DNA of 64,000 bases from Nocardioides rubriscoriae (lineage in GTDB: Bacteria > Actinomycetota > Actinomycetes > Propionibacteriales > Nocardioidaceae). The stretch is from positions 186,001-250,000 of the forward strand of contig NZ_VIYJ01000001.1 of NCBI RefSeq assembly GCF_008087085.1. The letters are read 5' to 3'. Each line of letters starts with the position of its first letter. Within the stretch, counting starts at the first letter, position 1. The notes beneath the pieces were generated by a model that searched no databases, was not told the DNA's origin, and saw only the letters and a list, made by a program, of their open reading frames with translations. Of this stretch, positions 15,689 through 25,683 are shown one piece after another. Made by a program: the position numbers and the translations under genes.

Positions 15689-16909
15689 ATGGCGCTCCAC
15701 ATCGTGGCCAACCGGCCCGACCCGGCGCTGCTGACCCTGCCCTGGGCCACGCCGCTCGAGGAGTGGACCGACGACCACGTCGTCCCCCTCCCCCGCGGCC
15801 TGAGCCGCCACGTCGTGCGCATCGTGCGGCTGCGCGGGCGTACCTACGCCGTCAAGGAGACGGTCGAGGCCATCGCGTTCCGCGAGTACCGCCTGCTGCG
15901 CGACCTCCAGCGACTCGGCCTACCCGCGGTCGTGCCGCAGGGCGTCGTGACCGGCCGCACCGACCCCGACGGCGAGGAGCTGCCCAGCGCGCTGCTGACC
16001 GAGCACCTGCGCTTCTCGCTGCCCTATCGCAGCCTGTTCGCGCACGGCATGACCGCCGACAACCTCCCGGCCCTGGTCGACGCCATCGTCGTGCTGCTCG
16101 TGCGGCTCCACCTCGCGGGCTTCTTCTGGGGCGACGTGTCGCTGAGCAACGTGCTGTTCCGGCGTACGGCGGGCGACTTCGCGGCCTACCTGGTCGACGC
16201 CGAGACCGGAGAGCTGCGCCCGGAGCTGTCGGACCGGATGCGCGAGCACGACGTGACCATCGCGACCGAGAACGTCTTCGCCGAGCTGCTCGACCTGCAG
16301 GCAAGCGACTCGCTCGACCACGAGGTCGGCGCCCACGAGATCGTCGACCTGCTCGCCGAGCGGTACGCCGCGCTGTGGGCCGAGCTGACCGGCGCCGAGG
16401 AGTTCGGCTTCGACGAGATGTGGCGCATCGAGCAGCGCATCGAGCGCCTCAACGACCTCGGCTTCGACGTCGAGGAGCTCGACATCGTCACCGACATCGG
16501 CGGCGACTGGGTGCGGATCCAGCCCAAGGCCGTCGAGCTCGGCCACCACCGCCGCGAGCTGCAGGGCCTCACGGGCCTCGACGTCGAGGAGAAGCAGGCC
16601 CGGCGCCTGCTCAACGACCTGGCGTCCTACACGGCGTACTGGGACCTGGGACGCGAGGACCGCACGCTGGTCGCGACACGCTGGCTGACCCAGGTCTACG
16701 AGCCGATCACCAAGCTGGTGCCGGTCGAGGCACGCGGCAAGCTGGAGGCGGCCGAGGTGTTCCACGAGGTGCTGCAGCACCGGTGGTACCTCTCCGAGCG
16801 CGCCGGCTCCGCGGTCGACCTCTTCGAGGCCGCCCGCGACTACGTCGACAACGTGCTCTCGCACAAGCCGGAGGAGATCACCGTCTCCGCCGACGACGAC
16901 CGACGATAG
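15689..16909 (+). CDS. DUF4032 domain-containing, kinase-like protein
   Basis: The 406-residue actinobacterial protein has an N-terminal half resembling a lipopolysaccharide-kinase/protein-kinase-like fold. TYAVKETVEAIAFREYRLLRDL gives a Lys and Glu in kinase-like spacing. HLAGFFWGDVSLSNVLFRR near residue 148 resembles an HxD...N catalytic loop, and LVDAETGEL near 174 a DFG-like position. The C-terminal half matches DUF4032 as I know it. Activity and substrate are unknown. The ATG at 15689 is preferred over an upstream start. It converges on the membrane protein gene at 16961 across a 19-base-stem palindrome. Confidence 0.7.
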   Translation: MALHIVANRPDPALLTLPWATPLEEWTDDHVVPLPRGLSRHVVRIVRLRGRTYAVKETVEAIAFREYRLLRDLQRLGLPAVVPQGVVTGRTDPDGEELPSALLTEHLRFSLPYRSLFAHGMTADNLPALVDAIVVLLVRLHLAGFFWGDVSLSNVLFRRTAGDFAAYLVDAETGELRPELSDRMREHDVTIATENVFAELLDLQASDSLDHEVGAHEIVDLLAERYAALWAELTGAEEFGFDEMWRIEQRIERLNDLGFDVEELDIVTDIGGDWVRIQPKAVELGHHRRELQGLTGLDVEEKQARRLLNDLASYTAYWDLGREDRTLVATRWLTQVYEPITKLVPVEARGKLEAAEVFHEVLQHRWYLSERAGSAVDLFEAARDYVDNVLSHKPEEITVSADDDRR

Positions 16910-16958
16910 TCGTGGACGTTCTGCACCGAACCAAGTCCCGGTGCAGAACGTCCACGAC
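16909..16958. repeat. palindromic repeat, family B copy 1 (probable bidirectional terminator)
   Basis: A perfect 19-base stem (16909-16927 with 16940-16958, core GTCGTGGACGTTCTGCAC) has a 12-base loop. It fills the gap between two convergent stop codons exactly. The same stem recurs at 28400-28447, also between convergent genes. Confidence 0.75.
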
Positions 16959-16960
16959 CA

Positions 16961-17539
16961 TCAGGGCTTGCAGACCCGGCAGGGCTGGAGGTCGGTGCGG
17001 GCGCCGGCGGGCTGCAGGTCGTCGCGGTGGCTGATCAGGGCGCAGTCGCGGCGGTGCATGGTGGTGCCGTCGCCGGCGGTGACGGGCATCGCGTCGACGT
17101 CGCCCACGGGGTCCATGGTGGCCGCGGCCCGTGAGGTGATGTCGGCGAGCACGAGAAGGGTGTCGGCCAGGCGGGCCGACGCGGCGTTGTTGTCGGCGGC
17201 GATCTTGGCCAGCCACGCCCCGAAGTACAAGAACCCGCCGAGGAACGTGACGCCGAGGCCGAGGAAACCGCCCGAGGTCTGGTAGGCCTCGCGCTCGAAC
17301 TCGTAGACCGAGTTGGCCACGCCGTAGTAGCCGAGCAGGATGATCACGATCCCCAGCGGCATCATGATCGCGCCGGCCCAGAAGAGCACGACCTGCAGCA
17401 CCGCGGAGCTGCCGCCGCCGCGCAGGGGGGCGGTGCCGCTGCCCCCACGGGTCTGGACGCCGGCGCGCGGCAGGGGTGCCGCGGCGCCCATCCGGGAGCC
17501 GCTGGCGCGTTCGGGCTGCGTGGTGGTGGGGGCGGTCAT
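16961..17539 (-). CDS. small membrane protein of the ABC operon, function unknown
   Basis: The 192-residue protein has a Gly/Arg-rich N-terminus and two membrane segments, at about residues 47-72 (VVLFWAGAIMMPLGIVIILLGYYG) and 90-110 (GFLGLGVTFLGGFLYFGAWLA). A soluble C-terminal tail follows, with His/Cys-containing ends (MHRRDCALISHRDD, then CRVCKP), which might bind a metal. It is the last gene of the minus-strand ABC operon, starting two bases after the stop of the large secreted protein. I do not recognise the family. Its position suggests an accessory membrane partner of the importer. Confidence 0.65.
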   Translation of the reverse strand: MTAPTTTQPERASGSRMGAAAPLPRAGVQTRGGSGTAPLRGGGSSAVLQVVLFWAGAIMMPLGIVIILLGYYGVANSVYEFEREAYQTSGGFLGLGVTFLGGFLYFGAWLAKIAADNNAASARLADTLLVLADITSRAAATMDPVGDVDAMPVTAGDGTTMHRRDCALISHRDDLQPAGARTDLQPCRVCKP

Positions 17540-17540
17540 G

Positions 17541-19324
17541 TCAGGTCACCTTTCGGAGGTCGGGGAGGCCGGAGGTGAGGCCGTGGGCGCAGGAGCCGGT
17601 GCCGCCGAGGGCCATCAGCCCGAGGCGTCGGGTGAAGAAGCCGGCGATGCCGGCGCCCAGCAGGCCGCCGTAGAGCAGCAGCCCGGGGAAGGACAGCAAC
17701 GGGGGCAGGCCGGGCACGGTGTCGGCGCCGACCGGGCTGATCGCCTCGGTGGTGGGGGCGTCACCGGCCGGGGCAGCGGGGACCGGGCCCGAGTCGGTCG
17801 GGGAGGCCGCGCTGCCGCCGCCGGAGCTGGCGGCCGCGCCGCCGCCGGCAGCGGCGTCCGTGGCGTCGTCGGTGGGCGCCTCGGCCGGCGGCGGAGGCGG
17901 CGCGATCGCCTCGGAGGTGTCGACCCCGGCGAACGACGTGCCGAGGTAGAAGACCATCCGGGGCGCGGCGTTGACCGCTGCCTGCAGCCCGCTCTTGATC
18001 GGCACGCCCTGGTCGTCGGGGAGAGCACCGATCACGGTGTTGAGGGCGTCGGTGAGGCCGCCACCCTTGGCCTTCAGCACCCGCAGGTCGAAGTCGACGA
18101 CCAGACCCTGCATCGCGGTCGACGCGGCGTCGCCGTCGAGGGTGTAGGTCGGCTTGGGCACGCTGATGGTGATGCCGAGCTCCTTGAGCAGGTCGACGCC
18201 CTGGGCCGGCAGCCCCGGGACCGCCGCGCCCTGGCCGACCGCCTCGAAGCCGTCGGGGCCGAAGGCGAAGCGCTGCCCGGCGATGACGACGTCGCCGTAC
18301 GTCGCCTTCCCGAGGCCCTTGCCGGTCTTGCCGTCGCTGGTGGCGCTGGAGACGGTGGTGACGCTGTCGATGGTGACCAGTCCGCCGAGGATGGTGATGT
18401 CGCTGGCCACCGAGCGGGCCTGGGCGGTGGCCAGGTCACCACTGTCGGTCTTGGAGACCGACGTGAAGCCGCCGACGTCGACCAGCGCGGCCAGCGGCTC
18501 GGGCAGCACCGGAGCGCCGGCGGCCACCTTGGTCGGCGCTGCGGCGTCGGCCCGGCCACCGCCGAGCAGCGAGGTCAGGCCGCCCGTGGCGGGGAGCCCG
18601 GGCACGCCCGGCAGGTCGGGCAGCCCGGGGATCGGGCCGCCGCCGCCCCCGTCGCCCCCGTCGCCCCCGTCACCGCTCGCGTCGTCGTCCTGGGCCTGAG
18701 CGTCGGTAGAGCTGGCGTTCTCGGCCCGTGCGGTGCCGTCACCGGCCACGGCGCGCTGCACCATGCCGGGCAGCGGCTCGTCGGCCTCCTGCTTCGGACC
18801 CGACGGGAAGACCGCGTTGACCTGCACGGGGTAGCCCTGGCCGGCGATCGGTCCGGCGAGCTCCGGCGGCAGCATGAGCGCCTCGACGATGGTCTTGAAG
18901 CCCTCGCCGACCGGCGCGCCGGGCCACAGGTACGACGCACGCGAGCGGCTGCTGGCCGAGTCGGCGAGCACCGAGCTGTAGCCGACTGAGACCTCGGCCT
19001 GCGGCTCGGCGGGCAGCGGGATGGTCGGCTCGTAGATCTCGACCTTCAACGGGCTGGCCGTGCTGCTGGTGCTGTAGCCGGCGAACCCCGGCTTCTTCCC
19101 AGCGGCCGTGGCCGGCCCACCCACGGCCTGGCCCGGGGCGGCCGTGACCGACAGCGTGGCCCCGACGACGGCGACCGCGGCGAAGCCACCGGCGACCCGC
19201 CGCAGCGTCGTACGACGGGCGGCCAGGGCCTCCACGGCGTGGGAGCGCCCGGCTCGACCGGACCGGGTCGCGGAGGGCAGGACGACGGGCAGGGGGGCGT
19301 GCGGGTTGGTGCTGTGGTGGCCGC

Positions 19325-19328
<4 letters not shown>
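17541..19328 (-). CDS. large secreted protein with C-terminal membrane segment, in the ABC operon
   Basis: The 595-residue protein has an N-terminal signal region (TTLRRVAGGFAAVAVVGATLSV, about residues 39-60). A beta-rich ectodomain is interrupted at about 215-245 by an Asp/Gly-rich linker. A Pro/Ala/Ser-rich stalk runs from about 480 to 550, and the hydrophobic segment LLLYGGLLGAGIAGFFTRRLG lies near 560. The layout resembles actinobacterial choice-of-anchor proteins, but I do not assign the family firmly. Its start overlaps the LivF-like stop (ATGA), so it is translationally coupled to the transporter. A role in capturing or presenting the transported substrate outside the cell is inference. 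Confidence 0.6.
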
Positions 19329-20028
<700 letters not shown>

Positions 20029-20032
<4 letters not shown>

Positions 20033-20871
20033 GCGGATCCCTCCTTCGTCAGCGCCGGGATGACGAGGGTGGCCGCCTCGTCGACGTGCTTGCCGACGGT
20101 GACGCCTGGGCCGGACGACCCGGGCGCGTCGTCGTCGGCGTCGGAGTAGCCGAGGTAGGCCTTCTGCACCTTCGGGTCGCTGCGGATCATGCCGGGGTCG
20201 CCGATCGCGATGACCTCGCCGAAGTCGAGGACCCGGATGGTGTCGCAGACGTTCATGACCAGGTCCATGTCGTGCTCGACCATGAGGATGCCCATGCCCT
20301 CGGCGGCGAGGTCCTTGAGCAGGTCACCGAAGTCGTCGGTCTCGGTCTCGTCGAGACCCGAGGAGGGCTCGTCGAGTAGCAGCAGCTTGGGCGACCCGGC
20401 CAGGCAGCGCGCCAGCTCGAGCAGCCGGGCCGTGCCGGTCGGGATCGAGTCGGCACGGTCGTCGGCGTACGACGCGATGCCGACGCGCTCGAGCAGGCCG
20501 TCGATCTCGGCGCGCTGTTGGCCCGGCGTGCGGACGATGCCTCGAAAGCCGCGGTGGATGTCGAGGGCGACGCGGACGTTGTCGCGCACGCTCAGCGATC
20601 CGAAGGCCTCCAGGCGCTGGAAGGTGCGCCCCATGCCCATCCGCGAGCGACGGTGGACCGGGGCCCTCGTCACGGCCTTGCCGTTGAAGCGCACCGCTCC
20701 CTTGGTGGGGCGCTGCAGGCCGCTGATCACGTTGAAGCAGGTGGTCTTGCCGGCGCCGTTGGGCCCGATCAGCCCGGTGATCCGGCCGGCCTCGGCCTCG
20801 AAGGAGGCGTGGTTGACCGCGGTCACCCCACCGAACTGGACGACGACGTCGTCAACCTCGAGCAGCGACAC
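20029..20871 (-). CDS. HAAT-type ABC transporter ATPase, LivG-like
   Basis: The 280-residue ATPase has Walker A GPNGAGKT at residues 36-43, the FNVISG motif that follows it in LivG proteins, and Walker B LLLLDEPSSGLDETE near 160. The H-loop is in VEHDMDLVM. The ABC signature is degenerate, IPTGTARLLELARCL, as is common in LivG partners. A C-terminal extension of about 35 residues is Asp/Ser/Pro-rich. The start lies 20 bases inside the permease gene. It pairs with the LivF-like ATPase. Confidence 0.92.
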
Positions 20872-22939
20872 GGTCGCTCACCTCCTGCGTGACGAGCACG
20901 ACGCCGTCCGGCGCGTGGGTGTGGGCGTGGGTGTCGCCGGCGGGGGTGTGGTCGACGGGCCCGTCGGTCGGCCCGTCGACCGCCCCGTCGGCGGTGGTGA
21001 GCTGCGGCAGCCCGGCCTCGAGGCGGGCGCGCAGCCGCTTCTCGACCCACCGTCCGGCGCGGAACAGGTAGTTGGCCAGGCCGTTGGGGTCGCGAGCGGC
21101 GAGCACCGCGCTGAGGCCGATGATCATGAACATGACGCCGCCGAGCGGCACGTCGAGACCGAACTCGGTGAAGCTCTCGGCCTGCAGCACGGGCAGGAGC
21201 ATCAGGCCGATCCCGCCCAGGGCGGCCCCGGTGACCGAGGTGACCCCGAAGGCCACGGCGAGCAGCAGCAGCGGCAGGCTGTTGAAGAAGATGAAGTCGG
21301 CCTCGCCGATCAGGCCGCGCAGCCCGGCGACGAGCGCACCGGCCAGGCCGGCGATGCCGGCCGAGGCGGCGAACAGCCCGACCCGGAACCACCGCATGTC
21401 GAGCCCGAGGGTGCCGCAGGCGGCGGGGCTGTCGCGCATGGCGATGAGCATCCGGCCGATGACGCCGCGACGCACGACCAGCACGCCCATCGCGATGACG
21501 ACGAAGAAGACGACCATCATGAAGACGTAGGCCCCGGTCGAGGTGAACTCGTAGCCCGGCACCGACAGCCGGCCGACCTCCAGGGCCCCACCGGACCCGA
21601 AGCCGATGGTGTCGTTCTTGAAGACGACCTTCTCCATGATGACCGCGAAGGCCAGGGTGGCCAGGGCGAGGTAGAGCCCGGTGAGCCGCAGCACCGACAG
21701 GGCGACCAGGGCCCCCACTCCGGCGGCGACCAGGGTCGCGACGAGCAGGCCGTAGAGGTTGAAGTCGCCGAGCTGGGCGTAGGTCAGCGCGCCCACACCG
21801 GCGAAGGAGAGCTGCCCGAGCGACACGTGGCCGCCGTAGCCGGTGAGCAGCACCAGCGACAGCATCACGATCGCGTACGTCGCGGCGGTGCCCAGGCGCA
21901 GCAGGCTGACGTCGTCGGCCCTGGCGATGTAGACGGCCGCGACGAGCAGGGTCACGACCGCGGTCACGCCCATCCGCGGCACCGACGGCACCGGTGCGGA
22001 GACCATGCCCTTGACCTGTCCGATGCGCAGCTGGGCCTGGGGCGCGAGCACGATCACCGCGAACAGGAAGATCGGCACGATCGCCGGGCGGATGGTCGAC
22101 AGCAGCTCGCTGTCGGTCGAGTAGCCGACCAGCAGCGACTCGAAGACACCGACGCCCATGGCGCCGACGAAGGTCATCGGCAGGCTCTTGAGCCGCCCGA
22201 CCATCGCCGCGGCGTAGGCGTTGATCACCAGCAGCGTCAGGTCGAAGTAGGACAGGCCCAACGCCGACACCAACAGGATGCCGGCGAGACCGGCCAGCGA
22301 CATGCCGATCATCCAGGCCAGCGCCGCGGCGTTGTCGGGCTTGCCGCCGAACAGGCGCAGCAGGTCGGGGTTGTCGACCGAGGCCCGCATCGCGGTGCCG
22401 ATGCGGGTGCGGTTGAGCAGCACGAACAGCGCGGCGGCGACCGCGATCGAGCAGATGATGGTGATCAGCTGGTGGCCGGTGACCGTGGTCTCGACGCCGG
22501 GGATCTGCCAGCCGGGGACGCCGTCGCCGTCGGCGAAGCCCTGCCAGAACGGCGCGACGAACCGGGGCGCGTCCACCTCGATCCTGCTCTCGGGCCAGCG
22601 CTGCTGGGCGAACCCGATCAGGCCGACGAACAACCCGACGGTCACGACGAGCGAGACGCTGACCGGGGCGTTGCCCAGGCCCCGGGTGATCAGCCTCTGC
22701 ATGATGAAGCCGATCAGCGGCGCCACCACGAAGAGCACCAGGAAGATCGCGAGCAGCGTCGGCATCCCCTGGCGGACGGTGAGGTCCCAGAAGACGAACG
22801 ACAGCACCATCCCGAAGGCGCCGTGGGCGATGTTGAAGACCCGGGTCGTGGTGTAGGTCAGCACCAGGCCGCTCGCGGCGATCGAGTACGCCGCCCCGGT
22901 GAACAGGCCCGGGATGAGGAAGGCGAAGAAGGTCTGCAT
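20852..22939 (-). CDS. fused HAAT permease (LivH-LivM fusion)
   Basis: The 695-residue membrane protein combines two permease domains. Residues about 1-300 are LivH-like (IASGLVLTYTTTRVFNIAHGAFG at the N-terminus, then RTRIGTAMRASVDNPDLLRLFG). Residues about 320-640 are LivM-like (LLTGYGGHVSLGQLSFAGVGA, then GRMLIAMRDSPAACGTLG). About 16-18 membrane segments are expected. The C-terminus ends in a hydrophilic tail with His/Asp/Pro repeats (residues about 650-695). Fusion of the two permeases is an established variant. The gene starts 30 bases downstream of the binding-protein stop. Confidence 0.9.
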   Translation of the reverse strand: MQTFFAFLIPGLFTGAAYSIAASGLVLTYTTTRVFNIAHGAFGMVLSFVFWDLTVRQGMPTLLAIFLVLFVVAPLIGFIMQRLITRGLGNAPVSVSLVVTVGLFVGLIGFAQQRWPESRIEVDAPRFVAPFWQGFADGDGVPGWQIPGVETTVTGHQLITIICSIAVAAALFVLLNRTRIGTAMRASVDNPDLLRLFGGKPDNAAALAWMIGMSLAGLAGILLVSALGLSYFDLTLLVINAYAAAMVGRLKSLPMTFVGAMGVGVFESLLVGYSTDSELLSTIRPAIVPIFLFAVIVLAPQAQLRIGQVKGMVSAPVPSVPRMGVTAVVTLLVAAVYIARADDVSLLRLGTAATYAIVMLSLVLLTGYGGHVSLGQLSFAGVGALTYAQLGDFNLYGLLVATLVAAGVGALVALSVLRLTGLYLALATLAFAVIMEKVVFKNDTIGFGSGGALEVGRLSVPGYEFTSTGAYVFMMVVFFVVIAMGVLVVRRGVIGRMLIAMRDSPAACGTLGLDMRWFRVGLFAASAGIAGLAGALVAGLRGLIGEADFIFFNSLPLLLLAVAFGVTSVTGAALGGIGLMLLPVLQAESFTEFGLDVPLGGVMFMIIGLSAVLAARDPNGLANYLFRAGRWVEKRLRARLEAGLPQLTTADGAVDGPTDGPVDHTPAGDTHAHTHAPDGVVLVTQEVSDRVAARG

Positions 22940-22969
22940 AGGGGTCCTTGACGTGGGTCCGGGGGTCGC

Positions 22970-24481
22970 TCAGCGGGCCGAGGAGAGACCGGTGCAGGAG
23001 TACTTGGTGCCACCGACGGGCTTCCAGGCGCCGCCGGAGAGCTGGATGAAGCGCCAGCACTCCCCGGTGCCCTTGGACCCGACGGGCTGCGGCGCGTGCA
23101 TGCCGTTGGCCGTCCAGTCGTCGACCTTGCGGGTCTCGGCGATCAGCGACTCGCGGGTCAGCTTGCCGCCGAGCTTGGCCGCGAGGGTGGTGAACAGCCG
23201 GGCCGCCGACCAGGCGAAGACCCCGAAGAACAGCGGCGGCGTGCCGGGCTTCACCTGTCCGAGCCACGTCTTGTAGAGCTGGACCTCGGGGTTGTTCTCC
23301 TCGAACGGCGCGAAGTTGGTGTAGACCGTGGTGCCGTCGACGGCGCTGCCGCCCTGGCTGACGTAGCTGGGGTTGTAGTCGGTCGGGTCGCGCAGGTAGA
23401 GCTTGGGCTGGTAGCCCTGCTGCTGCATGGCCTGGCGCATGCGCACCGACAGGTTGTAGGCGGTGGTGAAGAACACGACGTCGATGTCCTTCTCCTTCAG
23501 CGCCGAGACGTAGGAGGAGTAGTTGAACTCCGAGGTCGGGATGCCCTGCACGACCGGGAAGTCGAGCCCGCGCTTCTTCATGGCGTTGACCTGCGCCTCG
23601 GCGTTCTGCTTGGCCGCCCCGGCGTCGGAGTAGAAGAACGCGGCCTTCTTGGCCGACGCGGCGCCGACGGTCTTGACGACGAAGTCGGGCACGGCGTTCT
23701 CGAAGAAGTTGGTGTTGACGGCCTGGACGCCGAAGCAGGTCGTGCAGGCGTTGCGCTCGAAGGTCACCGAGCCGCCACGCAGGTCGGGCAGCCCGCAGTC
23801 CTGGGCGGTCTTGGCGCCGCCGAGGTCGAAGGCGGAGACCGAGCCGACCATCGCGAAGACCTCCTTGCACGCCTTGGCGTACTGCTCCTGGTCGCCGGCC
23901 GCGTCGGTGCGGCTGTCGTAGCTGATCAGTTTGAGCTTGCGCCCGCAGATGCCGTCGGGGACCGAGGCGTTGAAGTAGGCGGTGAAGGCCTGGGTGGCGT
24001 CCTGCGCGGTCGCGAAGAGCCCCGGCACCGGGCCGGTGATGTCGGAGGAGTTGCCGATGGTGATGGTGTCGTCGGTGATGCCGGTCTGGTTCTTCAGGCC
24101 CTCGCAGCTGGCGGCCGACGGCGCCTTGACCGCCGGGTCGGTGGCCGCGTCGCTCGGGGCGTCGCCACCCCCGGCGCCGCCGGCGTCGCTGCCGGAGCCC
24201 GCGCCGGGGTCGGACACGGTGCCGGGGTCGGAGCCCGCTCCCGCGGCGGGGTCGGCCGGCGCGCCACCGGCGCCGGGGTCGACGACCGTGCCGCCGTCGA
24301 GGCCGGCGGCAGCGTCGCCCGCGGTGCCGTCGGCGACCACCTGGCCGTTGCCGTTGGTGCGGGCGACCTGCGCGGGGTCCAGGTTGGACCCGCACGCGGC
24401 CAGGGCCAGCACGAGGACCCCGATCGCCGCCGCCCGGGCACGCGGTCGTCGGGTCTGTGTGGCACTGCGGAGCATGAGCAC
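22970..24481 (-). CDS. HAAT-type ABC transporter substrate-binding lipoprotein
   Basis: The 503-residue product has a signal peptide with lipobox LALAAC (Cys30). A long Asp/Gly/Ala/Pro-rich linker runs from about residue 40 to 115, and a periplasmic-binding-protein type 1 domain follows (ITDDTITIGNSSDITGPVPG onward). It should sit on the outer face of the membrane and deliver substrate to the fused permease. It heads the operon of six coupled genes. A KstR-like palindrome at 24511-24528 lies 30-47 bases upstream. The substrate is unknown; the operator points to a lipid- or steroid-linked compound rather than an amino acid. Confidence 0.88.
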   Translation of the reverse strand: MLMLRSATQTRRPRARAAAIGVLVLALAACGSNLDPAQVARTNGNGQVVADGTAGDAAAGLDGGTVVDPGAGGAPADPAAGAGSDPGTVSDPGAGSGSDAGGAGGGDAPSDAATDPAVKAPSAASCEGLKNQTGITDDTITIGNSSDITGPVPGLFATAQDATQAFTAYFNASVPDGICGRKLKLISYDSRTDAAGDQEQYAKACKEVFAMVGSVSAFDLGGAKTAQDCGLPDLRGGSVTFERNACTTCFGVQAVNTNFFENAVPDFVVKTVGAASAKKAAFFYSDAGAAKQNAEAQVNAMKKRGLDFPVVQGIPTSEFNYSSYVSALKEKDIDVVFFTTAYNLSVRMRQAMQQQGYQPKLYLRDPTDYNPSYVSQGGSAVDGTTVYTNFAPFEENNPEVQLYKTWLGQVKPGTPPLFFGVFAWSAARLFTTLAAKLGGKLTRESLIAETRKVDDWTANGMHAPQPVGSKGTGECWRFIQLSGGAWKPVGGTKYSCTGLSSAR

Positions 24482-24510
24482 GGAACCTCCGGGGCGACGC
24501 TTCGAAGAAA

Positions 24511-24528
24511 ACTAGAACCTGTACTAGT
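24511..24528. promoter_or_regulatory. KstR-like operator candidate, ABC operon
   Basis: ACTAGAAC-CT-GTACTAGT is an inverted repeat with one mispair. It matches the site before the SDR except for one base in the right arm and the central dinucleotide. It lies 30-47 bases before the ATG of the binding-protein gene. Confidence 0.6.
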
Positions 24529-24651
24529 TATCAAACGAGGCCTCGGCCCAAAGGTGACGCGCGTCACCGGTGATTTTGCGATCGCGGTCACATCTGGCCC
24601 GGACGGGTGAGCCAAGACGCGTCTCAGGGCTACTCACACCCTCAACGACGT

Positions 24652-24722
24652 CGACCCGTCGCGTGTACGCGACGGGTCGGCGGGGTCCGGAGGTCGACCC
24701 GTCGCGTAGACGCGACGGGTCG
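24652..24722. repeat. palindromic repeats, family A copies 3 and 4
   Basis: Stems are at 24652-24664 with 24667-24679 (13 bases) and at 24695-24706 with 24711-24722 (12 bases). The core CGACCCGTCGCG is shared with 5292-5395. They lie just after the rlmB stop and may terminate that transcript. Confidence 0.7.
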
Positions 24723-24726
24723 GCGG

Positions 24727-25683
24727 TCAGGCGCGGGCGCGGCTGACGGCGTAGAGGCACACCGAGGCGGCGACCCCGGCGTTGAGCGACTCGAGGGTGT
24801 TGGCCATCGGGATCGAGACCAGGTGGTCGCAGGTCTCGGAGACCAGGCGACCCAGGCCGTCACCCTCGGCCCCGACCACGATGATCAGCGGGCCGCGGAC
24901 CAGGTCGCGGTCGGCGACGAGCGCGTCCAGGGTGAGGTCGCCGTCGGCGGCCAGGCCGACGACCATGCAGCCCTCCTCCTCCTGGAACGACTTCAGGGTG
25001 CGCACCAGGTTGACGGTCTGGGCGACCGGCATCCGGGCGGCGGCGCCCGCGCTGGTCTTCCAGGCCGAGGCGGTCATGCCGGCGGCGCGACGCTCGGGGA
25101 TGACGACGCCGTGGGCGCCGAAGCCGGCCGCGCTGCGGATGATCGCGCCGAGGTTGCGGGGGTCGGTGATCGAGTCGAGGACCACGATCAGCGGCTTCTC
25201 CTTGTTCTTGTCCGCCAGGTCGAGCAGGTCGTCGGGGTGGGCGTACTCGAACGGCGGGATCCGGGCGGCGAGACCCTGGTGGACCGCGCCGTCGGTGAGC
25301 CGGTCGAGCTCGCCCTTGCTGACCTCGAGCAGGCTCAGGCCCTTGTCCTGGGCGATCCGGAACGCCTCGCGCAGGCGGCCGTCGCGCTCGGCGCCCTCGG
25401 CGACGTAGAGGCCGGTGATCGGGATGCCCTCGCGCAGCGCCTCGAGGACGGAGTTGCGCCCGGCGATCCACTCGGCGTCGGTGCCCTTGCGGCGCGGCCC
25501 ACCCTTGGACGCGGCCCGCTTCTTGGCCTGCAGCGCCTTGTGGGCCTTGTGGTACTCGCGCTCGGTGGCCTTGGGGGTCGGCCCCCGGCCCTCGAGGCCG
25601 CGCTTGACGCGACCCCCGGAGCCGGCGGTGGGCTTCTTGGAGCTCTTGCGGACCGAGCCCTTGCGTTGCGAATTACCGGGCAT
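24727..25683 (-). CDS. rlmB: 23S rRNA (guanosine-2'-O-)-methyltransferase, RlmB/SpoU family
   Basis: The 318-residue protein has a basic N-terminal extension (residues 1-70, Lys/Arg-rich). Next comes the substrate-binding domain ([15 protein letters not shown]), then the SpoU knot with motif 1 [21 protein letters not shown] near 170, motif 2 [11 protein letters not shown] near 275 and motif 3 [18 protein letters not shown] near 296. It methylates the ribose of a guanosine in 23S rRNA (G2251 in E. coli). It overlaps the end of cysS by 11 bases, the conserved actinobacterial arrangement. Confidence 0.93.
   Translation of the reverse strand: MPGNSQRKGSVRKSSKKPTAGSGGRVKRGLEGRGPTPKATEREYHKAHKALQAKKRAASKGGPRRKGTDAEWIAGRNSVLEALREGIPITGLYVAEGAERDGRLREAFRIAQDKGLSLLEVSKGELDRLTDGAVHQGLAARIPPFEYAHPDDLLDLADKNKEKPLIVVLDSITDPRNLGAIIRSAAGFGAHGVVIPERRAAGMTASAWKTSAGAAARMPVAQTVNLVRTLKSFQEEEGCMVVGLAADGDLTLDALVADRDLVRGPLIIVVGAEGDGLGRLVSETCDHLVSIPMANTLESLNAGVAASVCLYAVSRARA

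Noticed and set aside
20189..22951. Very long plus-strand open frame (over 900 codons) opposite the ABC permease
   Set aside because: It is Arg/Gly/His-rich with no domain, and the other strand encodes a clear permease and ATPase. It is a shadow frame from high third-position GC.
20823..24395. Minus-strand open frame of about 1190 codons across the ABC operon
   Set aside because: It is out of frame with the recognised binding-protein and permease genes and has shadow composition (Arg/Gly/Pro/Ala).
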